Shown: positions 54,019 through 63,517 of the stretch, in pieces
How positions within the stretch are numbered: the stretch's first letter is position 1
Layout of the letters: every line of letters begins with the position of its first letter
Assembly (NCBI RefSeq): GCF_003048835.2
Contig: NZ_CP060705.1
Span: 1,922,001 to 1,986,000, forward strand
Length of the DNA: 64,000 nucleotides
Source: Campylobacter concisus
GTDB taxonomy: Bacteria; Campylobacterota; Campylobacteria; Campylobacterales; Campylobacteraceae
Direction of reading: 5' to 3'
Position numbers and translations under genes: made by a program
The notes under the pieces: model-generated
Told to the model about the DNA's origin: nothing
What the model saw: only the letters and a program-made list of their open reading frames with translations
Database searches by the model: none

Positions 54019-56637
54019 CTAAACTACTTTTATATCTCTGCCGCGGTAGGCTAGGGCGATCAGCAAGGCAAGAGCCGCTAAGATCAAATATATTACCCCT
54101 GAGATGCCAAAGCTCTCACCATTTGCGTATGAGTGAAGTCCGCTAAGATAAAAATTTACTCCAAAATATGTAAAAAGCACCGAAGCAAATGATAGCACGC
54201 TAGCTGTTAAAAAGGCAAAAACGCCCCTAAGCTTTGGTATAAATCTTAAATGAAGCACTATGGCATAGACGATGATCGTGATGTATGACCAGCTCTCTTT
54301 GCTGTCCCAGCCCCAGTATCTGCCCCAGCTCTCATTCGCCCAGACGCCGCCTAAGAAATTTCCGATCGTTAGCAAGCTAAGTCCTATGATGAGGCTTAGC
54401 TCGTCGGTGGCGGCAAGGTATCTTATCTGTTCGCTAAGCTTTTGCTCATTTTTGTCATTTTTTAGAGCCATTAATATAAGCCCCACAAGCCCAAGCACAA
54501 AGCCAAAGCCTAAAAAGCCGTAGCTTGCTGTGATGACGCTTACATGCACGCTGAGCCAAAATGACTTTAAAACTGGGACTAAATTTGTTATCTGTGGGTT
54601 TATAAAATTTAGATGAGCAACGAGCAAGCTAACACTTGCAAAGAGCGAAGCAGCGCCTAGTGCGAAGCTTTGATGCTTAAAAAATAGCACTCCAGCTAGC
54701 ACGCTTATAAGCGAGATATAGACTAAACTCTCATAAGCATCACTCCAAGGTGCGTGACCTGAGATGTAAGCGCGTAGGGCTAAATTTAGAGCATGCACCA
54801 CAAATGCAGTGAAAAACGCAAGGCTAAGCGCTCTTTCAAATCTAAATTTCCTCCCAAAAAAGAGCTTATAAAAGCCAAGGGCGAGCGAAGCAAGAGCTAG
54901 GATCATGTAAAAATAGATAAGAAATTTAAATATCTCCATTTGGTTATAAAGCACTTCAATGCTGGCCTTTGCCTCGCTTGGCGCAAGAGAGCCTAGAGTG
55001 CTTCTTTGATAGCTTGAAATTTGCTCCAAACTCTTATCAGCCCCTGCGCACTCGCCACTTTTTACGCAAAGGCTTAAATTTTCTATGTAAGCTCCTAAAA
55101 CGCTTTTAAACTCGTTTAAAATTTCATCTTTGCTAAAGGCTTCATTTACGCCTAGCCACGTGATCGCGTCATTATTTTTAGCTGGGATAAATTTTAAAAT
55201 TTCGCCCTTTAGCGCAAGGTATAAGACATTTAGCCTCTCATCAAATTTAATGACGTCGTTATCAAATTTATCTCTTTTTGAGGCGGATTTTTCATTGGCA
55301 GCCTCTACAAATTTAGCCAGCTTATACTCGCCATTTTCGTTAAAAACGTCATTAAAGCTAGCAAATTTCTCACTAACGCCAAGAAGCTCGCCCACACGCT
55401 CGCTCGTGATCTTTACTATCCTTTTATCCATCCACTCTTGTGGCGAGATGGCAAAAGAGAGCATCAGCTCATCGCTACTAAGCCCAAAAAGCGTCGTTTT
55501 GGTTGAAATTTTGCTTATTACTGCTCTTGTGTAAGAGCCAGCTGGTGCGATCCTGCTATCAGTTTGAACTAAAATTTTGGCAAATTTATCTGCATGAGCT
55601 TTAAAATTTATGGCTTCATCGCTTGCGAAATTTGGCATGGCATTTAGTAAAAGCAGGGCTAAAAATGCAAACTGAGTGCCTTTTATGAAGTTACAAAGTC
55701 TAAAAAAACGGCTCTTTTTGCTAAATAAATTTCCCACAAAGCCAAGGCAAAGTAGAAAATATCCGATGTAAGTTGGCACTTTACCAGGATCAAAGCTGAT
55801 CTCAAAGGCGCTTCCAAGCTCGTCAGCGTCGTATGATGATTGAAAAATTTTATAGCCCATGATGCTTAGTGGGTGATTTAGTGAAATTTCATGCTCGCTG
55901 CCTGCAATGCTTACTTTGCTCGTGTAAGATGATGGGCTATTTAGCCCTGCGTAGCGCTCTAGGATAAATTTATCAAGCCTTAGTGTAAATGGTAAATTTA
56001 TCGCCCTTGAGCTAAAGTAAAATTTAGCCTCTTGCCCATCAAAGCTTAAAATGCTTGGCTCAAGATCATATCCAGCTCCGCCTTTTAGCTTGGCGCTCTT
56101 GCTCTTTTCATTAGCAAAGCCAGCCTCTATGGTAAGCGTGGCCGGAGCGTTTTTCTCATCTTTTTTGTAGCCAGTTATCTTTATCTCAAATTCTTTGCCA
56201 TTTATATCTTTTTTAAAGCCAAAGTCGTTTTTGCCAAGCAGGCTAAGTTTTAGTGGATATTCAAAGCTTTCATTTGAAATTTGCACTCTCAAATATGGCT
56301 TTGTGCTTTGCATATAGTTGCCGCTCTCGCCCACTCTAAGATGCAATACACCCTCTTCGCCAAAGTATCTTGTAAGCGCAGCACCGATGAAGATCAGAAT
56401 AAAAGCAAGATGTATCAAAAATGCGCCAAATTTCTTATACATCTTGGTTTTTACGATGCTAATGGCTAAGCAAATGGCACAAACTGCCATGACGCACTCG
56501 TACCAGAGCGCTTCATAAACAAGCACTCTAGCCGTCTGTGTGTCATAAAAATTTTCCAAAAAGGTCGCCACCCCTGCACCAAAAGCAAGGATAAATAATA
56601 ATATTAAAGACAAGCGATAAACGTTTAAAATTTTCAT
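54019..56637 (-). CDS. ccsA1: CcsBA-type cytochrome c heme lyase (CcsA1-like)
   Basis: 872-aa fused ResB/CcsB plus CcsA protein of the system II cytochrome c synthase. The N-terminal ResB part has TM helices at about 10-28, 45-65 and 70-90 and a large periplasmic domain; the C-terminal CcsA part has many TM helices and the heme-handling WWD motif WGRYWGWDSKESW near 770. In Wolinella a dedicated CcsBA, CcsA1, attaches the CX15CH heme of MccA; gene order here (mccABCD then ccs) points to the same role. ATG 56637 follows AAGGG. Sixteen bases after mccD. Confidence 0.92.
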   Translation of the reverse strand: MKILNVYRLSLILLFILAFGAGVATFLENFYDTQTARVLVYEALWYECVMAVCAICLAISIVKTKMYKKFGAFLIHLAFILIFIGAALTRYFGEEGVLHLRVGESGNYMQSTKPYLRVQISNESFEYPLKLSLLGKNDFGFKKDINGKEFEIKITGYKKDEKNAPATLTIEAGFANEKSKSAKLKGGAGYDLEPSILSFDGQEAKFYFSSRAINLPFTLRLDKFILERYAGLNSPSSYTSKVSIAGSEHEISLNHPLSIMGYKIFQSSYDADELGSAFEISFDPGKVPTYIGYFLLCLGFVGNLFSKKSRFFRLCNFIKGTQFAFLALLLLNAMPNFASDEAINFKAHADKFAKILVQTDSRIAPAGSYTRAVISKISTKTTLFGLSSDELMLSFAISPQEWMDKRIVKITSERVGELLGVSEKFASFNDVFNENGEYKLAKFVEAANEKSASKRDKFDNDVIKFDERLNVLYLALKGEILKFIPAKNNDAITWLGVNEAFSKDEILNEFKSVLGAYIENLSLCVKSGECAGADKSLEQISSYQRSTLGSLAPSEAKASIEVLYNQMEIFKFLIYFYMILALASLALGFYKLFFGRKFRFERALSLAFFTAFVVHALNLALRAYISGHAPWSDAYESLVYISLISVLAGVLFFKHQSFALGAASLFASVSLLVAHLNFINPQITNLVPVLKSFWLSVHVSVITASYGFLGFGFVLGLVGLILMALKNDKNEQKLSEQIRYLAATDELSLIIGLSLLTIGNFLGGVWANESWGRYWGWDSKESWSYITIIVYAIVLHLRFIPKLRGVFAFLTASVLSFASVLFTYFGVNFYLSGLHSYANGESFGISGVIYLILAALALLIALAYRGRDIKVV

Positions 56638-56653
56638 CACCTGCCCTTAAGCC

Positions 56654-57583
56654 TTAAATGCTATAAGTCTGTCCTGCATAAAGTATAAAAACCCTAAGCA
56701 ATAAAACGCCAACGACTGCTGCAAACGAGCCAAGGTAGAAGCTAAATTTCATCTTGCCAAGTGCAAAATTTAAAACAAGAGGCAAGACAAAGCCAACTAA
56801 AACAACCCCAAGCCAAAAGAATTTAGCCCAAACGCCACTATAAAATGCAACTGCCGCGCCTTGCTGATAGCTTGAGCCAAGCAAAAGTGAGACAAAAAGC
56901 ATTAAAATGAGTAAAATTTCAGTGCATAAGACGTAAAACTCCACGCCATGAAGCGAGCTAAGGTCGCTTGAGTGCGGATCTTCTTTGAAAAATAGTGCCG
57001 CTATCAAGCTGCTACCACTTATGCCAGCACTAAGCCCTGAAGCTATGAAAAGCGCTGGTAAAACAGCGGTGTTTAAAAGTGGAAATCTAATGAGCACCGA
57101 GATCAAAAAGCCTGTATATGCGCAAATGATAACCGCAAAAAGCAGGCAAAGCGCGCTTAAGAGCGGATAAAGTGGCGATAAAATTTTCATCACGCCATCA
57201 AAAAAGCCACAAAATGACTTTAGCTCCGCATTAAAGGCGTATAGACACATCAAAAAGCTAAGCGGTATAAACACGCAAAGCGCGGCTACACCGATAGACA
57301 TAACCGATGTGAAGTTGTAATTAATCAAAATTTTCCAAAACAAAAGTGGCTTTTCAAGGTCAGCTATCAAGCAAACCATGCCAAGCATGATGCTAACAAA
57401 GGCTAGAAGCGAAGCAGCCTTAAAAAATGGACTAAAGCCATCTTGTCTTTTGTAACGCTTTAGAACTATGGCAGCTATTAGCGCTCCGCCACTCATGCCA
57501 GCTAGCAAAAGATAAACAGCGATCGGCCAGCCCCACTCAACTGCGTGCGAAAATGTCGCAGTGAAATTTAATGCACCATCCAT
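56654..57583 (-). CDS. mccD: NrfD-like quinol-oxidising membrane subunit
   Basis: 309 aa with eight or nine transmembrane helices and no cofactor-binding cysteines, of the NrfD/PsrC family that takes electrons from menaquinol. Family features are the N-terminal WGWPIAVYLLLAGMSGGALI and a central GLSAGISGSSLIAALFF. It starts 1 base after mccC and would pass electrons to that Fe-S protein and then to MccA. Inner membrane. Confidence 0.9.
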   Translation of the reverse strand: MDGALNFTATFSHAVEWGWPIAVYLLLAGMSGGALIAAIVLKRYKRQDGFSPFFKAASLLAFVSIMLGMVCLIADLEKPLLFWKILINYNFTSVMSIGVAALCVFIPLSFLMCLYAFNAELKSFCGFFDGVMKILSPLYPLLSALCLLFAVIICAYTGFLISVLIRFPLLNTAVLPALFIASGLSAGISGSSLIAALFFKEDPHSSDLSSLHGVEFYVLCTEILLILMLFVSLLLGSSYQQGAAVAFYSGVWAKFFWLGVVLVGFVLPLVLNFALGKMKFSFYLGSFAAVVGVLLLRVFILYAGQTYSI

Positions 57584-57584
57584 C

Positions 57585-58256
57585 TTACACCCCCGCTTTT
57601 ACTTTAGGAATATATCTAAGGCTTGGTTTTGTGCCAAGTTCTGCTCTTAGCCTTATGCTGTCTTTGACAGCTAGTAATTGGCTAATGTGCGAGCTCTCAT
57701 CGTTTAAATCGCCAAATACCAAAGCCTCATATCTGCACGCCTCGACGCAGGCTGGATCTTTTTTATCCTTTAAATTTGTATCTATGCAGAAGTTACAGCT
57801 TTGGGCTGAGTGACTAAACTTATCGATATATCTCACGTCGTAAGGACAGGCTACGATGCAGTATTTACAGGCGATGCAGTCATCTATGTTTGTAGTTTGG
57901 ATGCCAGTTTTTATGTCCTTGTGACAGGCTTTTGTTGGGCAAACAGCCACGCAAGGCGCATCCTCACACTGCTGACAAGATATTCTTACATATCTTTTAT
58001 CAAGCAAATTTTTTGGATCAGTCTTATCCTCTACAAAAAGTCTCATCTGTCCTTTTGGGACTAAATTTACCTCCCTGCATGCCACTTCGCAGTCCGTGCA
58101 ACCAACGCATTTATTTTGGTCAAATATCATGCCAAAATGTGGTTTTTTCGCACTCTCTTCACTCTTAAAAGCAAAACCACTACTTGCCACGCTAGCACCA
58201 GCAGCCACAACTGCCATGCGTTTGAAAAAGGCTCTTCTGCTATTTTGATTTTGCAT
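57585..58256 (-). CDS. mccC: NrfC-like Fe-S protein, Tat-exported
   Basis: 223 aa. The twin-arginine signal SRRAFFKRMAVVAAGAS (residues 5-21) directs folded export. Four cysteine groups bind four 4Fe-4S clusters: CVGCTDCEVAC, CQQCEDAPCVAVC, CIACKYCIVAC, CNFC with later CVEAC. Acts between mccD and the periplasmic cytochrome. Follows mccB by 20 bases. Confidence 0.92.
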   Translation of the reverse strand: MQNQNSRRAFFKRMAVVAAGASVASSGFAFKSEESAKKPHFGMIFDQNKCVGCTDCEVACREVNLVPKGQMRLFVEDKTDPKNLLDKRYVRISCQQCEDAPCVAVCPTKACHKDIKTGIQTTNIDDCIACKYCIVACPYDVRYIDKFSHSAQSCNFCIDTNLKDKKDPACVEACRYEALVFGDLNDESSHISQLLAVKDSIRLRAELGTKPSLRYIPKVKAGV

Positions 58257-58276
58257 TTTTTAACTCCATTTATGCC

Positions 58277-59035
58277 TTAATGAGGCTTTTTAATGCCCTC
58301 ATTTTGCTCTTTTTCATGAATTTTTCTTGCCGCCTCAGCTAGTTCGCCAGGCTTTAAGACCTTAATAAGCTCTATCTCAAAAACGATAGTCTCGCCTCCA
58401 GGTATCCCCTCTATGCCGCTATCGCCGTATGCAAGCTCAGGCGGGATGACAAATTTAAACTTCTCGCCCTCTTTCATAAGCATCAGTCCCTCTTCAAGTC
58501 CAGGGATCAAATTTAGCATCGAAAGATGAGCTGGAGCCTCTTTTGTCTCGTCAAAGACCTTGCCATCAACAAAGCTTGCTTTATAATTTACTATGATGAT
58601 GCTCTCAGGCTTTGGAGTAGCTCCTTTTGAGCTACCTTTTATGATCTCATATTGTAAATTTGATTTTGTTGTTTTTACATTTTTGTTTTTTGCATTTTTT
58701 TCCATATAGGCTTTGCCTTGGGCCAAATTCTCTTTTAGCTTGGCAGCCTCTTTTTCTTTTACTATCTTGTCTAAATTTTCAGCTCTTTTGTTTAGTAGCT
58801 TTGCTATCTCATCATCACTTAGTTTTAACTCGTTCTTTAGCGCATCGCTAAAGCCTTTTATCACCGCATCAGCGTCATAGCCAACACCTAGTTGCTTTTG
58901 ATCTAGCAGTCCTTTTAAAACATATCCGCCGCTTGTTGCACCTATGGCGTAAGAGTCGTTTGTATCGACATTTGCTAAGAGGCTAGCCACGCTTAGGCTA
59001 AGAAGTAGCGAACATTTTAAAAACGCATTTTTCAT
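58277..59035 (-). CDS. mccB: Periplasmic FKBP-type peptidyl-prolyl isomerase
   Basis: 252 aa: signal peptide 1-21, an N-terminal FkpA/Mip-like helical dimerisation region (about 30-125), and an FKBP domain about 135-232 (VNYKASFVDGKVFDET, LIPGLEEGLMLMKEGEKFKFVIPPELAYGD). In the Wolinella mcc cluster a PPIase directly follows mccA and helps fold the octaheme protein. Here it also follows mccA, after a hairpin at 59056-59075. Confidence 0.92.
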   Translation of the reverse strand: MKNAFLKCSLLLSLSVASLLANVDTNDSYAIGATSGGYVLKGLLDQKQLGVGYDADAVIKGFSDALKNELKLSDDEIAKLLNKRAENLDKIVKEKEAAKLKENLAQGKAYMEKNAKNKNVKTTKSNLQYEIIKGSSKGATPKPESIIIVNYKASFVDGKVFDETKEAPAHLSMLNLIPGLEEGLMLMKEGEKFKFVIPPELAYGDSGIEGIPGGETIVFEIELIKVLKPGELAEAARKIHEKEQNEGIKKPH

Positions 59036-59055
59036 TTCGAACCCTTAAAATTTAA

Positions 59056-59075
59056 AGGGGCTAAAACTAGCCCCT
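59056..59075 (-). terminator. Intercistronic hairpin after mccA
   Basis: AGGGGCTA / TAGCCCCT, 8-bp GC-rich stem with loop AAAC, in the 45-base gap between mccA and mccB and followed on the minus strand by TTAAATTTTAAG. Probably a leaky terminator or 3' stabiliser that gives more mccA than downstream mRNA. Confidence 0.6.
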
Positions 59076-59080
59076 AAATG

Positions 59081-61147
59081 CTATAAATTTTTGTTTAGAA
59101 TTCTCTGAGCTTCTTTTATATACTCTTTAGATGCATCTAGTCTTTGTTTAGTAAATTTAAATCCGTGCATACCCCACGAACCATCTTTTTCGACCATATC
59201 GATGATCTCTTGAGCGTTTTGGACAAGCTCATAAACTCTTGCTTTATCACTTGGATCTAGCTTTTTAGTCTCTAGTAGTGAGTAAATTCCCTCGATACCT
59301 ATTTTGACCTCTGAGAATTCATTCTTAACTGGAGTTTGCCATCCCATAACCTCATCATAAACTTGTTTTTGGTTTTTAAAATGAAGTGTTGGTTTTAGCT
59401 CAGATAGCACTGGGCTATGGCAGCCTTTATTATCTTTCATATCTTTATCAGCCCAAGATGTTCTAGCACATGCCCACATCAAATCAACATAGTTGTGGCC
59501 ATTTTTATCTCTCTCAAAGTGCCAATCTTTAGCATCTCTTGGACCTTTAGCAGCGTCGCCTGGGACAAGAGATTTCTCTTTTGGATCGACCATGATCTTC
59601 CAGATATGAGAGCGTCTTTGAGTATCAAAGCCAGCGTTGTCTTGGAACTGAACAGCGTAGAAATTCTCGCAGCTCATCATAAATGGCATGTGACAAGATG
59701 CACAAGTGTTGTTTTTGTGAGTATCTGCTTTTGATGCGATATATGCTTGAGTCTCGTGACAATCTTTACAATCTTTTTTGATCTTTGGTTTAGTGTAGAA
59801 CGCACTTAGATAGCCTTGATCTGGGTTGTAGTTCATACCAGTTACACTCTTATCACCTACAACGTTACCTGTGTTGTCGTGTGGATCGTGGCAAGTGACG
59901 CATCTCATACCTTTATCGTAGTGAGCGGTAAAGTATGATTGTGAGCCTTCTGAGCCACATCCTGGTCCCATTGATTTAAATTTAGAGCTTAGTGAGAGAT
60001 CTAGCTTGCCGTTGTTTAATGGGTTAGCACGCATTAAGTCTGGGCTAAAGTTAAATCTTTGGTGACAGCGTTCGCAGTTTGATGTTCTAAAATTTGTAGC
60101 TCCATCAAGGTGACCGCCAGCTCCGTGGCACTCCTCACAGCTTACGCCTTTTGAGATAGTGTGTTTTTGAAGCTCTTTAGCATTACCAAGTGCTGCGTAA
60201 AATTCTGCTTTTGACTTAAAGTCAAATTTAACTGGGTGGCAAACCTCACAATATGATGAGTTTGCTTGGAAAAACATCGACTTTTTATGTTTTGCGGCGT
60301 ATGAGGCAAGACCTCTGACATATCCGCCATTATCGCCGTACTCTTCAAGAGTGCCAGGAAATTCTGGGACGAGCTCTTTTATCTTTTTAACAGTTGCGTC
60401 GTCTAAATTTAACGCCCATGTTCTTTGCCATTGGTTACCGCCAGCTACGATCTGGCCTGTGCCATCTCTTAGCAAACCGCCCTCAACGTAGTAAGTACCA
60501 CGAAGTAGCCATGCATCGACGTAGCCCATCTTAGTTCTTAAGTGACCAACGGTTGCATAGATGACATCTGGAGTGATACCTTTTGGAAGGATAGAAGCGG
60601 TATCTTTGTCAAATACTGGCTCAGTTAGGTTGTTATTAATCTCTGGGTGCTCGCCAGGGAAGCGCATAGTAGTTGCGTGGCGAGATCTGCTCCAGACCTC
60701 ATACTGAGCTGGGTGACACTCACCGCACTTTTCTGGACCTACAAATTTATTAGGAAACTGAAGCGATGAGGTGGCTGGAATTCTATACATCATAGAGCTA
60801 TAGCCCTTACCGCCATCTCTTTTACTAAGCTTTGACATATCAAAGCCATGTCCCTCGGCAAGCCACTCTAAGCCGCGGTCATGAACGACCATTTTGCCGA
60901 CGGTTTTGCCACCATACTTTGTAAAAATAGGGTGGTTTTTAAATAGCCAGTTATACATCTCTTGCTCTTCTACGACGTAGTCTTGCAAGGAGACAACACC
61001 TCTACTTTGCAGTGTGCCTTTAGGATTTGCGATAACATCACGTGCTTTATCGGACATCTGCATATTATGCTCTTCGCAACAGGCTTGTGAAGCAAAGATA
61101 CTAACACCCATGAGTAAGCCTGCTAAGGCTTTGTGTAAGTTTCTCAC
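59081..61147 (-). CDS. mccA: Octaheme cytochrome c sulfite reductase MccA
   Basis: 688 aa, Sec signal 1-22. Seven CXXCH heme sites (CGECH 141, CEVCH 300, CEECH 337, CERCH 358, CVTCH 416, CKDCH 460, CASCH 482) plus one C560-x15-CH577 site, which is diagnostic for MccA. Two non-heme cysteines, C397 (GPGCGSEG) and C493 (MMSCENFY), fall where the Wolinella enzyme binds its active-site copper. Reduces sulfite to sulfide with six electrons in the periplasm. The start is GTG with a strong AAGGAGGAG ribosome site. First gene of the mccABCD-ccs run; a two-component pair lies directly upstream. Confidence 0.95.
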   Translation of the reverse strand: MRNLHKALAGLLMGVSIFASQACCEEHNMQMSDKARDVIANPKGTLQSRGVVSLQDYVVEEQEMYNWLFKNHPIFTKYGGKTVGKMVVHDRGLEWLAEGHGFDMSKLSKRDGGKGYSSMMYRIPATSSLQFPNKFVGPEKCGECHPAQYEVWSRSRHATTMRFPGEHPEINNNLTEPVFDKDTASILPKGITPDVIYATVGHLRTKMGYVDAWLLRGTYYVEGGLLRDGTGQIVAGGNQWQRTWALNLDDATVKKIKELVPEFPGTLEEYGDNGGYVRGLASYAAKHKKSMFFQANSSYCEVCHPVKFDFKSKAEFYAALGNAKELQKHTISKGVSCEECHGAGGHLDGATNFRTSNCERCHQRFNFSPDLMRANPLNNGKLDLSLSSKFKSMGPGCGSEGSQSYFTAHYDKGMRCVTCHDPHDNTGNVVGDKSVTGMNYNPDQGYLSAFYTKPKIKKDCKDCHETQAYIASKADTHKNNTCASCHMPFMMSCENFYAVQFQDNAGFDTQRRSHIWKIMVDPKEKSLVPGDAAKGPRDAKDWHFERDKNGHNYVDLMWACARTSWADKDMKDNKGCHSPVLSELKPTLHFKNQKQVYDEVMGWQTPVKNEFSEVKIGIEGIYSLLETKKLDPSDKARVYELVQNAQEIIDMVEKDGSWGMHGFKFTKQRLDASKEYIKEAQRILNKNL

Positions 61148-61173
61148 GTCTCCTCCTTTGAATTTTTATCCTA

Positions 61174-61188
61174 AAATCAAAATGATTT
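61174..61188. promoter_or_regulatory. Inverted repeat in the mccA promoter region
   Basis: AAATCA-AAA-TGATTT, a 6+6 palindrome 27-41 bp upstream of the mccA start, in the 95-bp gap after the kinase gene. A possible site for the adjacent response regulator or another factor; no clear -10 box could be fixed beside it. Confidence 0.4.
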
Positions 61189-61242
61189 CATACTGATAAT
61201 CTTAACACCAAAAAAGGGCAGAAAAGGGGGAAAATTAACAAA

Positions 61243-62670
61243 TTATAAATTTTCGAAACTAATTGTAAATGCAACGTGGTTTTCATCTACATTTTTAGCA
61301 AAGATTATGGCGTTATTTTTGCGAGCGATTAGCTGGCTCATATATAGCCCAAGCCCACTACCACTCTCTTTTGTGCTAAAGTGTGGCTCAAAAATGACCT
61401 TTAAAAATGAATTTTTTATCGCTCCTGCGTTATTTTGCACGCATAAATTCTTGCGATTATCTTTTAAAAAGGTGCTTATCTTTATCACTCTTGGCTTTGT
61501 GTAGCTTTGTTTAAATGCGTCTTTGGCATTATTTATGATGTTTATTAGAATTTGGATTATCTCATTGAAATTTGCAAACAGTTCAAAATTTTCTCTCACC
61601 TCTAACTGCACTTCAATCTGATACTTTTTAAGCGTTGCGTTTAAAATTTTTATCGTTTGATTTATCACTTCAAGCACCTTAAATTCTTTTCTCAAGGTGT
61701 TTGGACTAAAGAAATTTTTAAAGTCATCAACGGTTTCTGACATGAAATTTATCTGCTTGCTCGTTTCCTCTATAAATTCATAAATTTTCGCCTCATCAAG
61801 CTTTTTTCTCTCCTGATAAAGCTCTAAATTTATCAAAGCTGAGCTTATCTGTGCTAGTGGCTGCTTCCACTGGTGCGAGATATTGCCTATCATCTCGCCC
61901 ATCGAGGCTAGGCGGCTTTGATGTATCATCAGCTGCTCAGTCTGCTTTTTACTCTCTTCGCCACGCCTATGCATCTTATAAACAAGTAGTAAAAATAGCC
62001 CAAATATAAGCGTTATGGCGCTCATTATGACGATAACCTCTTGCAAGTGGTATGTAAAAATGGCGCGAATTGGTATCTTAAACGAGATCATTGCAACCGT
62101 TTCGTTCACATCTGGGATCTCTATGCCCTCTATGCCGTATTTTTCTAGCATTTGTTGTGGGGCATTTGCACTGCTATGACAGGCTAGACAGCTTGGACTT
62201 TGGTTTTTTATAGGCAGACCCACAAAGAGCTGTGATCCATTTTCATCTTTTATTATCTTTACAAATTCTTGAAATTTATTCTCTTTAAAGCCGTGCAAGA
62301 CGCCAGCTTCAAATTCATTTGGCTCGTGGGCTTTATTTAGCGGAGCGATGGCAACTAGCTTGTAGTCAAATTCAAGGTTGTATTTTTTCTTTTGGATGTT
62401 GTAAATTTCACGGCTTATATATGAAGATGACAAAAGTCTCTCGTCAAAAAAGTCCTCTTTTAAGATACCCTGCTCTTTTAACTGCTCGATTAGTGGGCGC
62501 TGAACTCCAGCGATGTACTCTCTTACTGAATTTATGCCCTCCAAAACATAATACGCCTCTTTTTTGGCATCTTTCATCGCAAGATCGTTGTAAAAATTTA
62601 AAACAAGCGCTGAGACTAGCAGATAGACAAAGATAAAAGCACCGACTATTAGCTGAAATTTATATCTCAC
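61243..62670 (-). CDS. Sensor histidine kinase with c-heme (DUF3365-like) periplasmic domain
   Basis: 475 aa: TM1 about 6-26, a periplasmic sensor domain 27-205 containing one heme c motif C161-L-A-C-H165, TM2 about 208-233, phospho-acceptor His in GNISHQWKQPLAQISSAL, and an ATPase domain. The G1 box reads NNAGAI in place of D-x-G-x-G, while G2 (GSGLGLY) is intact. The heme suggests sensing of redox state, oxygen, nitric oxide or sulfite. It lies between its response regulator gene (11-base overlap) and mccA, so it is the likely regulator of sulfite respiration (MccS-like). Confidence 0.88.
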   Translation of the reverse strand: MRYKFQLIVGAFIFVYLLVSALVLNFYNDLAMKDAKKEAYYVLEGINSVREYIAGVQRPLIEQLKEQGILKEDFFDERLLSSSYISREIYNIQKKKYNLEFDYKLVAIAPLNKAHEPNEFEAGVLHGFKENKFQEFVKIIKDENGSQLFVGLPIKNQSPSCLACHSSANAPQQMLEKYGIEGIEIPDVNETVAMISFKIPIRAIFTYHLQEVIVIMSAITLIFGLFLLLVYKMHRRGEESKKQTEQLMIHQSRLASMGEMIGNISHQWKQPLAQISSALINLELYQERKKLDEAKIYEFIEETSKQINFMSETVDDFKNFFSPNTLRKEFKVLEVINQTIKILNATLKKYQIEVQLEVRENFELFANFNEIIQILINIINNAKDAFKQSYTKPRVIKISTFLKDNRKNLCVQNNAGAIKNSFLKVIFEPHFSTKESGSGLGLYMSQLIARKNNAIIFAKNVDENHVAFTISFENL

Positions 62671-63349
62671 AAAGATAGCCCACGCCGTATAAATTTTTGA
62701 TCACATCTTTGCCAAGCTTTCTTCTAAGCTCTTTTACGATCGTTTTTATCGCCTCTTTTGTCGGCTGCTCGTAGTCCCAGATGTAGTCAAAAATTTGCTC
62801 ATAAGTGATAGTTTGGTTTTTATTGTTTAAAAAGTACTCCAAAAGCTTGCTCTCGCTCTTGCTTAGATGAGAAATTTCGCCATTTACATAAAGCGCTTTT
62901 TTGCCAAAATCATACTCAAGCTCATCATTTAGCCTGATAGTTGGTGTGCGTCCAACTAGCTCAAAAGCCACATCTTCAAGCGCTTTAACAAAAGATTTTT
63001 TATCGTATGGTTTTGCAAGATATCTTGTGATCTTTAGCTCAACCGCGCGCCACAGATACTCTTGCTCGACGTGGCTTGAAAGGATCACGATAGGGATTTT
63101 TTGATTGATAGCTCTTACTTTTTTAGCGATCTCAAGACCATCGATATTTGGCACGCTGATATCAAGCACTAGCACGTCATACGCCCCGCTCATAGCAAGC
63201 TCAAGCGCATCAAAGCCGTCTGTAACGCCTTTAACCTCTGCGAAAAAGAGCTCCAGCGAGGCGCAGATATTTCGCAAAATCGCCTCTTCATCCTCTAAGC
63301 AAAGGACCTTTTTGTTTGATAAAACATCTAAAATATCATACTCTTGCAT
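62660..63349 (-). CDS. OmpR-family response regulator (MccR-like)
   Basis: 229 aa. Receiver domain: acidic D20/E21, phospho-acceptor D63 in LDISVP, S91 and K113 conserved. The winged-helix C-terminus (about 135-228) contains LSKSESKLLEYFLNNK and TIVKELRRKLGKDVIKNLYGVGYL. It overlaps the heme-type kinase by 11 bases and heads the unit that leads to mccA. Targets are probably the mccA promoter; inferred from position. Confidence 0.9.
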   Translation of the reverse strand: MQEYDILDVLSNKKVLCLEDEEAILRNICASLELFFAEVKGVTDGFDALELAMSGAYDVLVLDISVPNIDGLEIAKKVRAINQKIPIVILSSHVEQEYLWRAVELKITRYLAKPYDKKSFVKALEDVAFELVGRTPTIRLNDELEYDFGKKALYVNGEISHLSKSESKLLEYFLNNKNQTITYEQIFDYIWDYEQPTKEAIKTIVKELRRKLGKDVIKNLYGVGYLCEI

Positions 63350-63487
63350 ACGTCATCTCATCTCTTAAGCCAAAAAGCCGACTTAAATAACACAAAATAA
63401 AAATTATTTCATAAATTTACATCATGATCGTAAGCTTAAAGTAAAAAATCAGCTTGCTACTTAAGTGATTATATTAAAGGATAAAGT

Positions 63488-63517
63488 TAAATTTAGCCAA
63501 AGATTTGGCTAAATTTA
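63488..63517 (-). terminator. Terminator of the chemoreceptor gene
   Basis: TAAATTTAGCCAAA / TTTGGCTAAATTTA, 14-bp stem with a 2-base centre, directly after the stop codon at 63518. Confidence 0.75.
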
